NCBI GenBank assembly: GCA_000697055.1
Contig: JNDT01001507.1
Coordinates: forward strand, 1 to 34,187
From: Saksenaea vasiformis B4078
Lineage: Eukaryota > Mucoromycota > Mucoromycetes > Mucorales > Saksenaeaceae
Length of the DNA: 34,187 bases
Direction: 5' to 3'
Shown piece after piece: positions 22,389-32,385 of this stretch. Under the pieces are notes generated by a model, which searched no databases, was not told where the DNA came from, and saw only the letters and a program-made list of their open reading frames with translations. A program made the position numbers and the translations under genes. The number at the start of each line of letters is the position of its first letter. Position 1 is the first letter of the stretch.

Positions 22389-23710
22389 ATGGGTAACAAA
22401 CCTTCAAAATATAAAAACTTTGAGGATTCAACTCTTAAAAGTGACTGCATAAACTCTCAACAATCGACGAATTCCGTAACATTGGATGGAAGACAGTATC
22501 ATAACATTAGTACCAGCTCTTATTTCATGCCACGCGATGAACAAGAACAAGATCGACTAAACTCCGTACGTTGACTTAACCCTATTTTCTTCCTACCGAC
22601 TATAATCCCCTTTATATAATATATATATATATACATGCATCATACATATATAGCAACATTTCAGTGTCAAAGCAATATTTGGCGGGTAAGCCAAAACAAA
22701 CGTCCCTGTTTCTGTACATCTACAACGTATGTGTAACCACAAACAACATTCAGGAACATTCAGCAACAGGTCCTTGAACATTTACCAAGCAATGCAAAAA
22801 TACTGGATATTGGTTGTGGATCCGGATCATGGGTCATGGTAAAACCGAGGCAACCTTTCTTTTTTCCTTTTTTTGGATTATTGATAAACATAAAAATAGG
22901 AAGTGGCCATTGACCATCCCGGAACAAACGTTATCGGAGTCGATATGGCCGACATGTTCCCAATGACGATTCGCCCAGAAAACGTCCAATTTTTACTTCA
23001 TAACGTTCTCGATGGACTGCCCTTTGAAGATAATACATTTGACTTTGTTCATATGCGACTGATGATTGGTGCATTACGACACGACGAATGGCCCAAAACA
23101 ATTGCCGAGATTGATCGCGTGCTTAAACCAGGAGGTTCGGTGCAGCTCGTTGAAGGCGATTTCACGGTCCGCAACCACTTGGAATAAAAAAAAATAAGCT
23201 TCTTACTAATTCTTATTTGTATTCAGGATACTTCAAAAAGTCCACTGATAGAAAAAGTGCTAACTGCATGTAGGTACCACCATCTTTTTTTTTTTTTTGG
23301 GAGGAACAGTAACTAACAGGAAAACAAAAAAAAAAAAGTTCATGAAGCAATGCGGGAACGAGGCCAAGATCCCTGGATAGCATCCAAATTAGAATCATTT
23401 CTGGAACAATTATCATACGAGGCTATTCAGGTAGAGGTGCGCAAGTTTGATTACTGTAAGTGTATGTGTATATACTATATATTCTATTTGATATTAACAG
23501 CGATAGATAGCCAAGCCGGATGATCCGATTGCACAAGAGATGTTATGGAACTGGAGAAATGCCTTGCGTACACTGCGACCTGCACTGTATCCGAAACTAG
23601 CCAAGACACCGGAAGAATACGATGATTTGATTGATCGATATATTGAAGATTGCACCCGCTATGGCTGGTATGCCCAGATGTGGGCCTGCTGCGCTAGAAA
23701 GCCAAAATAG
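22389..23710 (+). CDS. SAM-dependent class I methyltransferase with N-myristoylation-type start
   Basis: Predicted methyltransferase of unknown substrate. Exons: 22389-22565, 22654-22685 (a 32-nt microexon), 22754-22838, 22900-23184 (or 23166), 23227-23269, 23339-23455, 23511-23710; product 312 or 306 aa. The fold is shown by QHFSVKAIFGG, motif I ILDIGCGSGSW (D88 to G94), motif II GVDMADMFP, FDFVHMR, and RVLKPGG. The family is common and expanded in Mucoromycota. Translation starts MGNKPSK, a consensus N-myristoylation site (Gly2, Ser6), so the enzyme may be membrane-attached. Oddity: the intron between exons 4 and 5 has a good TACTAAT branch site and AG at 23226, but the position implied by homology (after 23184) reads TA instead of GT and an in-frame TAA follows. 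A weak alternative donor GTCCGC at 23167 keeps frame. The gene may be mis-spliced or newly broken. Confidence 0.82.
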
Positions 23711-23776
23711 AGAGAGAGATACATCAGCTATTACTTATAACTTGGATTATCACTGCCGTAACTGTAGCTTTCGCAG

Positions 23777-23782
23777 AATAAA
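23777..23782 (+). terminator. polyadenylation signal of the methyltransferase gene
   Basis: AATAAA lies 67 bases after the stop codon. Motif and position only. Confidence 0.45.
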
Positions 23783-24823
23783 TACAATATGTATATGTTT
23801 AGGGATAGAATGACAGACACCTTCCAAACTTGTTATTTTCGACACTTGCTTACGCTAGCCTACCAAAAATAGCCTCACATCTTGGCTAAGCAATATCAAA
23901 ACCATTGTGTTGGAGCAGATTTCACATCACTCTATGCTTCCCCATTTCTGAATATAGATGACCTCACGTTGCAGCCTTTTTTTTTTGTTCTTTCAGGTCT
24001 CCGTTGTCCACCGGTACCAAAGCGCTTTGGTCAGTAAAACGGACTAAAAAGGGAAGCTACAAAGATCTACATCCTTTCATTCACCCTTTATAATGTGTGG
24101 TTAACTCTGGTTTTAAACCTTTCTTTTATCTTGAAGAGATATGTACCACGTCATTTCGCCAAAACAACTGATAAAGAAGGTTGTACAAAGCGATCGGACA
24201 CAGAAGGGATAGCTTCTTTTTCACCATTATTCCGTTTTCCCATGAACACGGATTCTCGTACAGATGCGTAGTGACATGCATATGGCGCAAGTGAAAATAG
24301 AAAAGGTGGTGAAGACATCAGCCGGGTATTTTTTTACGCAATTGGTTAGTTCACGTTCTTCTCTGCCTGAGAAATGAGAAGGTTCATATAGACAAGCGGC
24401 TTGTAGAAGTTGGAGATCCGTGCTTCTGTTTACTAGGTGCCTCAGCTGATTGCCTCCCTTTCTTGCCGCCTATGGATCACTGTTTATTGAATAGTCTCCA
24501 CCCTTACGGCAAACATAGGATAGACTCTGACATGCGTAAAGATCGAACGGAACTGATGGTGCGGAATATGCCTTAGTCGTCATCTATTTTTATGTGGTTA
24601 CTTCTATTAGTGTACTCACTGCCTTATCGGTTTGGTTCTTTTGGTCATTCTCAGTGCTATTTATCTTTTTCCTAATCTATCCTACCACTTATTGCCTAAA
24701 TTTTCAGTGGAGGCACGTACAATATGTCGTGCCCGAACCTTGAGACTGAAGGGATGTTGTGTCCGATCTGACCAAAAAAAAAAATTTGCAACACCAAATG
24801 GTCGCCGACTATTAACCTCCCGG
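23783..24823. other. intergenic region, PUS3 promoter side
   Basis: Nothing recognisable as a gene or RNA in about 1 kb. The frame that continues into PUS3 is open back to 24632, but it has no ATG before 24824 and its upstream codons are not conserved. Confidence 0.55.
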
Positions 24824-26158
24824 ATGAACCGGTGGGTACGTTCATTTTTACCTCGACTTCTTCCGTCTTTCAAAATGGAACCCATTCCAGCGGGAAACTA
24901 CGATGCATGGACGCGAGACCAATTATTAGATCGTGTACGAGCGTTGGAGAAGCAGATCGTCGGGTCCTCGCCACAGCCAAAAAAGGCGAAAAAGGAACGC
25001 CCGTTTGACATGAGCAAGTACGAACAGCGTCGTGTAGCATTCAAAGTAGCCTATTTTGGTTGGAATTATCTGGGCTTTGCTGCTCAAGGAGAAGCAGCAA
25101 CACCAACCGTCGAAGGCGAGATCTTCAAGGCGCTGGAAACATGCAAACTCATCGAAAGCCCTGAAAAGTGTAACTTCACACGTTGCGGCCGGACCGACAA
25201 AGGTGTTAGTGGACTGGGCCAAGTCATAGCACTCGATGTGCGCAGCAACCTCAGCAAAACAGAGATAGAAGCACAGACGAGAGAAAACGAAATTGCATAC
25301 ATTGACACCCTTAACCGACTCCTACCGGATGACATTAGAGTGTTTGCCTGGACACCTGTGTCTCCCACATTTAGCGCTCGGTTTGATTGCAAATCACGGA
25401 CGTACAAATACTTTTTTGCCAAGGGTTACTTGGATCTGGAAAAAATGAGAACAGCTGCCAGTTATATGCTTGGAGAACATGATTTCCGTAATTTTTGCAA
25501 ACTGGATCCATCCAAGAACATCACAAACTACAACCGTACTATTGTATCTCTTGATATCAGATCATGTACTGTCGACACGAGTGCTCTAGGTCCTGGTATG
25601 GAATTCTACGAAGTCGAGTTAAAGGGTACAGCATTTTTATGGCATCAAGTGCGCTGTATCATGTCAATCCTATTTCTGGTGGGCCAAGGTCATGAAGCAC
25701 CCGAAGTTGTTCAGCAACTGCTAGACGTTACCAAGGTGCCAGCAAAACCGGAGTATCCGATGGCGAGTGACTTACCATTGTTGCTATACGACTGCGAATT
25801 CGAAGGATTAAATTGGTCCTACGCATCTCGAGCGAGTCATACAAGTCCATGGCGGACGTTCAACCATTTGCATGAACAGTGGTGTGCGCAGATGATCCGT
25901 GGTTTGATGTATCAGACGTTCCTGGATCAGGTCAAGTCGTTTTCCTGGGAAGATGAACATGGTCAGAAAACGTTGCATGAGCGAAGGATAGGTGGTTTAG
26001 ACAGATCCGGTAAAGATAAAGCCGTCGTACTGGGAGGAGGCAGGGAAGTGCGGACTTCCCGATACAAGAAATTGATGGACCGCCCTCGAGGGGACACAGA
26101 TGAAGTGAAAAAAGAAAAATATATTGCGCGGAAAAAGAGAAAGGTGGAACAAAGCTAA
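24824..26158 (+). CDS. PUS3: tRNA pseudouridine(38/39) synthase
   Basis: It isomerises U38 and U39 in the anticodon arm of many tRNAs; the yeast orthologue Deg1 acts in cytoplasm/nucleus and mitochondria. Single exon; 444 aa from this ATG or 427 aa from the second in-frame ATG at 24875 (yeast Deg1 442). The TruA fold is shown by KVAYFGWNYLGFA, the catalytic motif CGRTDKGVSGLGQV with Asp125 (Asp108 in the short form), FSARFDCKSRTYKYFF, LGEHDFRNFCKLD and FLWHQVRCIM. The C-terminal tail is basic (ARKKRKVE), a possible nuclear signal. The 17 residues between the two ATGs (MNRWVRSFLPRLLPSFK) hold Arg, Lys and hydrophobic residues and no acid, like a mitochondrial presequence, so I kept the longer form as the annotated start; the short form may also be made. 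Confidence 0.95.
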   Translation: MNRWVRSFLPRLLPSFKMEPIPAGNYDAWTRDQLLDRVRALEKQIVGSSPQPKKAKKERPFDMSKYEQRRVAFKVAYFGWNYLGFAAQGEAATPTVEGEIFKALETCKLIESPEKCNFTRCGRTDKGVSGLGQVIALDVRSNLSKTEIEAQTRENEIAYIDTLNRLLPDDIRVFAWTPVSPTFSARFDCKSRTYKYFFAKGYLDLEKMRTAASYMLGEHDFRNFCKLDPSKNITNYNRTIVSLDIRSCTVDTSALGPGMEFYEVELKGTAFLWHQVRCIMSILFLVGQGHEAPEVVQQLLDVTKVPAKPEYPMASDLPLLLYDCEFEGLNWSYASRASHTSPWRTFNHLHEQWCAQMIRGLMYQTFLDQVKSFSWEDEHGQKTLHERRIGGLDRSGKDKAVVLGGGREVRTSRYKKLMDRPRGDTDEVKKEKYIARKKRKVEQS

Positions 26159-26181
26159 AAGAAAAGAAAAAAAGACCATAG

Positions 26182-26187
26182 AATAAA
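26182..26187 (+). terminator. polyadenylation signal of PUS3
   Basis: AATAAA lies 23 bases after the stop codon in an A-rich context. Motif and position only. Confidence 0.5.
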
Positions 26188-27189
26188 ATGAAACATGTAT
26201 TGTGAATAGATACTGTACTATGGACCCCAATGACCATTAAATAAGCCAATACATACAGTATCTACGCACAGGTCAATTGCAACTTGCAAGGGGCTAGAGA
26301 CAGAGAAAACTGACGCTAAATGCGCTGTCAATGTTTTTTTTTCTTGTTTTTGATTAGCGATGTCTTTCTTGCTTGCGATGCAACGCATGTTGCAGCGTGG
26401 TTTTAGACTTTTTTCAACGGAACTTGTTTTCTTTTCGAAAGCTGGTGGTGCCTGACCATGGGTTGTCACCGCTACTGTCGCTCCTTGCCGCCACCTACGA
26501 ATGTACCCCTTCCGTTGGAACCTGAGGACCCATTCCAGTGGATCGGATGCATAAATCAGAGCGCTCCGCCAGCTCCTATTTATCACCTGCTGTCTGTTAG
26601 CTCGATCGTTCTGGTAGTTTCAGCTGCTAAGGGTAATCTGGTTATTTCTCTCGTAAAGATTGTATCACCAGAGAACCAGCTTTGCATGGAGTACTAGAGT
26701 TGCTGTGATGGCTCAATAGGTCTATATCCAACACTAGAGTACCCGCTGCATTGGATTCGCACAACGAAAAACGCATTATACCACTCCGATAGCTGATGTA
26801 ATTAACTTACTTTGTCAATCGTTGCAAATTGAACCCAGGCAGAAGATGTACTTAAAAAGACAGAGATTCGAATATGGACGGCGCATAAGAGATAGTGTCG
26901 GCGTTGCATCGAGAATCCGCTATGAAGGCAAACAACATGAAGATATATAAAGCATATATGCATTGCTTGAAGATTTAACTTTTTTACTTTCATTTGCGTT
27001 TATTTTTTTTTCGAAAATTTGAAAGTTAACCATGGTTACCCCTGTCAATAGCACTTCTTGCTAACAAGAAAACTCAAGGCAGCGGATTTTGAAAACCGAA
27101 AAGAGAACCTGCATGATCCAACGCTGCTATTGGTGTACCTCACAAATCTTGGTTTCTTCTCACGCCTTGGACATAACCCCCTTTACCTC
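26188..27189. other. intergenic region between PUS3 and CLPX
   Basis: About 1 kb with no supported gene. A 79-codon ATG frame at 26458-26697 and a leftward 122-codon frame at 26218-26586 overlap each other and show no family signature. The last part before 27190 should hold the CLPX promoter; no clear TATA box. Confidence 0.5.
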
Positions 27190-29548
27190 ATGCGTGCGCG
27201 GCCACAAATGCGTTGCATCGGCTATACACAGTTTAGCTATCGACCTCAGTGTTATTATTCAATGTCGCTAAATCCAGCTGCCATTCGGCAGCACACAGCA
27301 AGCGGACTAACAAAACGATGCTACTCCTTTGCAGCGACCAACTTCACCAAGAGTCATCTTCACTTACCCACCATCGGTTTACCAAGGATGGCAGCATCCA
27401 TTATCACAACACCATCTTTGTTCAGAACACAAGTCAGACATTATGCTGCCGAATCTGGGGGAGGGAAGACTACAGGAGGAGAAGATGAGAATGGGATTGC
27501 GAGTGTTGGCGCTGAAATAGAGCAAGACGTTGAAAAAGACAATTTTGTGCAGCTTATAAGCGATTCCATTGCTGACCCGAGGACAGTGAGTGCATAAAAG
27601 GCCAATTCATCCTTCATAGTCGCGATTTAATGCCTCTGTATGCGTCAGATTGTCAGACACCTCAATGACTATGTGATTGGTCAGGAACGAGCTAAAAAGG
27701 TTTTGGCAGTCGCAGTGTTTAACCATTACAACCGTGTACGAGCTAATTTGAATCGAGAACAACGCCGACAATATGAACGTGAAAGGTCGTCTTCTTCGCC
27801 TACCGCCATTGAATCAGAGGAGCCACATCATATCGAACATCATCGCCCAGCTTTGCCGCAGGACTACTATACTGCCAATGCCTCAGCCCAGGGAGTGGAC
27901 AACAGCGATTTGGCACATACTAACAGGCCATCGGCGAATAGTAAATAACAGATAACATACTTGACCTTCGGATGACTCAACAACACGCTAGGATCACCAC
28001 GTAGAAACTGGATGAATCCGCCTACAAGTATACGGACATCAAGGGAAACTGGAAAAATGTCAGACTATATAGATGATAACGACACCGTCTACGATAAAAG
28101 CAACGTCTTGCTGATTGGACCTACTGGATCAGGTAGACGTTTTTGATGAGCGCTATCCATCAGCAAAGTTAACCAATCTCGATAGGCAAAACACTTTTGG
28201 CGAGAACGTTGGCACAGATACTACAAGTCCCTTTTTCCATGTCTGACGCTACCCCCTTTACGCAAGCTGGATATGTGGGCGAAGATGTAGAGCTCGTTAT
28301 ACAGCGTTTGCTTCAGGTAAATTTAATGTAACGGAAGTTTAGACGGGATTGTAGCTGAGGATGATACCTCTTAGTCATGCGATTATGACGTGAAAAGGGC
28401 AGAGACGGGCATCGTTTTCATTGATGAGATTGACAAGATATCCAGACGAGGTGATGCTGCGTCACCCTCAAGAGATGTGTCGGGAGAAGGCGTACAACAA
28501 GTAAGAATTTTGACTTCTTATCCTTACGGTTAAAATCTACGCTACTTTTAGTCGCTTCTGCGGATGCTAGAAGGAACGATAGTAAATGTGGTAGATAAGT
28601 CTGGTTCCAACGGCTCTCCAAGTAAGAAAGGAGGCCACCCTGGGAACAGTTCTCTAGGAAATACACCCAATGTCGGAGGAAAAGGGGACACTTATTCAGT
28701 CGACACAAGTAATATCCTCTTTATCCTTAGCGGAGCATTTATTGGACTTGATAAAACTGTCCAGAATCGGTTGGCAAAAGGAGTAAGGCTGCTTGTATAA
28801 GACTAGTAAGGCTAATTTACATGTAAATTCATAGTCTATTGGATTTGGTTCGATTATACAATCCTCTTCTGATGACTTTATAATTAACAAAGAGGGCCAA
28901 ATCATTTCAAATCCATTAGATCTGGTAGAGCCCTCTGGTAAGGATGATCGATAGCGTATTAGCCAAATTAAAGGCTTATTTCCCAAGATTTGGTCAAGTA
29001 CGGACTTATTCCCGAATTCATTGGAAGAATACCTGTGCTGGCCGCGGTGAACGATCTCAGCGTGAACGACCTTGTACGCATACTAACAGAGCCCAAGAAT
29101 TCGCTTGTAAAACAGTACGAGGGACTCTTTGGGCTTAGTCAGGTATAGTTGAAAGATCAAATTTTGACTTATACAGCTTACCTAAAGAGCTGTAGTTGAA
29201 ATTACAATTTAGCAAGACCGCTTTGCAACGCATTGCAGAATTGGCTCTTGAAAAGAAAACCGGTGCACGTGGATTGCGACGCATCATGGTAAAATCACTT
29301 GTCAATACGTGATGTCCTATTTATTTACTCCAAAGGAAAACATTTTGCTGGAACCAATGTATGACGCACCTGGAACGGGTATTCGGAGGGTCGTAATCGA
29401 TAGCAAGGTGGTTACCCGCGAGAAACAGCCGATTTACCTTGGGCATAAGAGCAGAGAAATAGCAGAGAAAATTATCGCCGCCGACGAGAGTGCTGCAGAC
29501 CAACATATTAATCAGGAAACACTTCAGCGACAGATGACACAATTATAA
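27190..29548 (+). CDS. CLPX: mitochondrial ClpX-type AAA+ unfoldase
   Basis: An ATP-driven protein unfoldase of the mitochondrial matrix that can remodel substrates alone (as yeast Mcx1 does) or feed ClpP. Ten exons: 27190-27585, 27649-27940, 27992-28132, 28186-28316, 28375-28500, 28552-28782, 28835-28937, 28988-29142, 29196-29288, 29336-29548; nine short GT-AG introns; product 626 aa. The first 100 residues are Arg-rich with no acidic residues at the very start, a good presequence. No Cys4 zinc domain is visible, unlike bacterial ClpX. Then HLNDYVIGQ, Walker A GPTGSGKT (272-279), pore loop GYVGED (305-310), Walker B FIDEID (335-340), IGF loop (441-443), [10 protein letters not shown] and sensor-2 GARGLRRIM. 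Two low-complexity insertions lie before Walker A and after LEGTIVNV; insertions there are also found in animal ClpX. The start is the first ATG in frame. Confidence 0.95.
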
Positions 29549-29648
29549 CTCGGCTGGTCTCCGTTTTCCACAACTTCAGACCGATCCACAAGGAATACGG
29601 CTACTAGTGAGGATTGTCCCACTACAGTCTAAAGTTGACCCATGCGAA

Positions 29649-29654
29649 AATAAA
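29649..29654 (+). terminator. polyadenylation signal of CLPX
   Basis: AATAAA lies about 100 bases after the stop codon. Motif and position only. Confidence 0.45.
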
Positions 29655-31200
29655 GCGTTCTTACACAATGCAAAAACATTTCTTTATGACAAAGAGTGAA
29701 GAGATGATACGGAAAATTTTATACGACTCCTCTTTTCTTGCCACTTTTCACATCTGACTTTTAATTAAGGGCAAACTTCTTGCTATCTAACCTGGTGGTC
29801 ACCCCCAAGAAATATTCATACTTCGTCAGATTTTTTACTGATTCATAGGTAAACTCACCCAGCTATTTACTAACAATCGCATCTCCTCTTCCATTTCTTT
29901 ATTTCAGCGTCGAGCAGTTAGCATGAAACGATGGCGCATAAAGTATAACGACAACCATAATTGCTTGCAACACCGTCGTTATTTCTATCAGAGACTGTAG
30001 TCCATATAGTAACATAACATCCCTGAGGTCATAGTTATTCATATGCAAGCTCCGTTATATGTATTTGTAAAAAGAGATCAAAAAATATACTTCGCCTCTC
30101 ATCGACTTATCCATCACCATGTTCTTATGGTAACTGATGCCGTATTCTCTCAATTATGCATAAATAAAGCGATACAAAGCTACGCTTTACTCGTTTTATT
30201 TGAAGGATATGTATACGTACCTCATATAGCACAAATCACTATAACCTCTAGAAACTACAGAGATGTCGCTTTGCTAAGATCTGGACTGCCATTGCTATCC
30301 TTGGTATAGTTCCACGGATGGCTGATCAAGCTTACAGGTGATCCAAAACAATGCCCCACCGATGTGTCACTTCTCTGTGGTGCGGAGAACGACAACTTCG
30401 TAAATGTCATTTCCGTTGATCTGGGTTTTCTTCCAGATCACTGTGAAATGTAGCCGATCGGTTAAGCCTACAGTGGATCAGCGAAACAATGAGATAACAA
30501 AATACGGATCAAAAGATGGTCTCTATCCTTTTACAGACAGCCTTGCTATTTATACTGTTTGCTGAACAGATTTTTACGCTACTCTATGTAAATTTTGTAT
30601 CAATCAAGTGCCAGGTTTGCGCTAAGAAAGGGATGAAATATGCAATTATCAGATGTAAATTGAGGATAAATAATACATCACTTACATCAACTCGGTCCCC
30701 AGATGGACGCAGGATTTTATTCGAGCAGCATCAAAATTCATTCATGGTTAGTAAATGGAAGATATTTTGATGTCATTTCACTTAGTCCCGAAGGGCATAG
30801 CCGCCCGATGGGGCGGCAGTGGAGATTATACTGTAGTGGCGCAAGCGCCACTTTGGTTTTTGACGCCGTGCAGAGGACTTGGAGCAATACAGCCTCTGGC
30901 GAGGCTCTGTCGTGAAAGTTGAATGAGGCTGCGTGTGACAACATTTACCTACCTGGTGGTGAACAAGTGGTTACGCCACAACTGAGACGGCTCGAGACAA
31001 AGGACATGCAGGCTAAAGAATAGACGTTAAAACATAAGGAACCTTGTATATATATAAATTGACATCCTTATCGGGAATACCTTTTCAAATAACAGAGCCA
31101 AAGAATTTAGAAATGATTCATGCGTGCCTTTAAAATACGGATCATTCTGCATGAGATCTGTTCTTCTCTCGAGGCATTTTACTCCTTCCAATGGGACAAC
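29655..31200. other. gene-free, AT-rich region with embedded hairpins
   Basis: No coding gene is supported. Notable pieces: a 7-bp stem hairpin GATCTGG/CCAGATC at 30418-30439, an imperfect direct repeat of about 30 bp beginning near 30332 and 30463, and a compact run of GC-rich hairpins at 30785-30910. From here on the DNA looks like decayed mobile-element territory. Confidence 0.5.
30787..30906. repeat. cluster of four GC-rich hairpins
   Basis: Perfect stems: CCC-GAA-GGG (30787-30795), GCCGCCC with GGGCGGC (30800-30817, 4-nt loop), AGTGGCG with CGCCACT (30835-30852, loop CAAG), and AGCCTC with GAGGCT (30891-30906, loop TGGC). They sit in DNA that is otherwise AT-rich. Small GC-rich (double-)hairpin elements are known from mitochondrial genomes of early-diverging fungi; origin by transfer from mitochondria is an inference. 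Confidence 0.6.
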
Positions 31201-31386
31201 GAGAAACCACCACTGAAGTACCTCAATGCAAAAATGATGTTCTTGCTTCAATAAAGCTTCTCTTCTGTGTATCTTGACATATTGTTACTGCTTTCGAATT
31301 AATACTGAGAAACCACTATTGAGGCAAATTAATGCGAAAACTAGCTTTGTTTCAATGGGACATCTTCCTTATCTTGAGACATTGTA
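31201..31386. repeat. imperfect tandem duplication, period about 106 bp
   Basis: GAGAAACCAC starts both units (31201 and 31307), and both continue through similar text, including CTCAATGCAAAAA / TTAATGCGAAAAC and ATCTTGA..CATTGT. Divergence is substantial, with small indels. Unit 2 ends where the 119-bp LTR-like repeat begins. Confidence 0.55.
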
Positions 31387-31622
31387 GTATCCAGCTATAT
31401 CAAATGGTCTAGTGCGATTATAAGCGGATGTTTAATTAAATATATCTGAACTGACTCGGGAACTCTGTTACTGGCGCGACTCAGTGTTATATAAATATCA
31501 CCACCTAATGTAGACTTGATCTCTTGTTCTGATTCCAGAATGAATCTCAGTACACTTCGGTTTCATTGTATTCCTTGTTTTTCACACCTTTATTTTGACC
31601 TTTACGATTACACGATACAACA
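31383..31622. mobile_element. putative solo LTR, copy 1 (second LTR family)
   Basis: The first 119 bp (31383-31501) recur at 33153-33271, so this is a dispersed repeat. It begins TGTAGTATCC and can be closed at 31622 by CGATACAACA, giving imperfect terminal inverted ends of the TG...CA kind. The flanking pentamers are GACAT and TACAT, four of five matching, as for a decayed 5-bp target duplication. A TATATAAATA box lies inside at about 31489-31498. The termini resemble those of the gypsy LTR at 33272-33624. The right boundary is tentative, because copy 2 is interrupted before it. Confidence 0.45.
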
Positions 31623-32385
31623 TACATTCGTACTGCTTCCGGGAGTATATCGAAAAATTATTGCTGCAGCACTCTAATGCAAAACTGAGGTCACCCAGGC
31701 GCGAAGTATTCCTTGGATTAACGCAGCATAAACTACTTCTCCGCGCCAAGACGCATCACCCTCTAGGGCAAAATTTATTTGACTTGTGCGTCCCGTAATA
31801 TTTATTTGATGCAAATACTCACTCAAAATCCAGTTCTAGTTCCTGAACAGACCGCGGTAAGATAATTCTACATCTAAAACGGTGGAATTATCCTTTACCC
31901 AATAACCAATGTTTTCTCCATTAACTAGTTTCTGACATGGCAAAGAGTATTTTGGCGACAACACACACACACACAAAAAAAAAAAAAAAAAGGTCGCTGT
32001 ATTTCCTCAGTGAGGTTAGCTCGAGCCATAAAAAAAAAAAAGAAAGGTCTGTCGTACTTCTTTTTGGCTGATCAGATCAAAGGCCACCGAAGATAGAGAG
32101 GAAACAAAGAATAATATAAACGGATAAGATGATGTTTATTGTTTTGTTCTTCTATGATATTTATACTATGATTTGCTTTATAATGTTGACCGGTGGTGAG
32201 TCATGGCGTGTGCACTTGCGTAACGTTAATCATCCATGACTCACTCTGAAGACACTCGTGTCACCGGCGAGTTGCGTTGTGCAAAAGATCACCGCGAAGA
32301 GCACAGCTGCTCTGTGATTGGCTGACGTCTTTTGGATACGACAGATGCGACACGACACACAACTGAAAGAGGAACGCAAAAATAT
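31623..32385. other. gene-free region downstream of tRNA-Glu
   Basis: It contains a CA run and A tract near 31962-31992, another A tract near 32031, and at 32196-32244 an 11-bp perfect inverted repeat, with a second hairpin (AGAGCA/TGCTCT) at 32298-32313. No gene seen. Confidence 0.5.
32196..32244. repeat. inverted repeat of a Gcn4/AP-1-type motif
   Basis: GTGAGTCATGG (32196-32206) and its exact complement CCATGACTCAC (32234-32244) flank 27 bp. Each arm holds TGAGTCAT, the half-site-complete Gcn4/AP-1 sequence. It lies about 140 bp past the 3' end of the tRNA gene. It may be coincidental, a hairpin, or a small element terminus. Confidence 0.5.

Noticed and set aside
26218..26697. Overlapping frames on both strands (122 and 79 codons)
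   Set aside because: Mutually overlapping, no recognisable motif, no homologue recalled.
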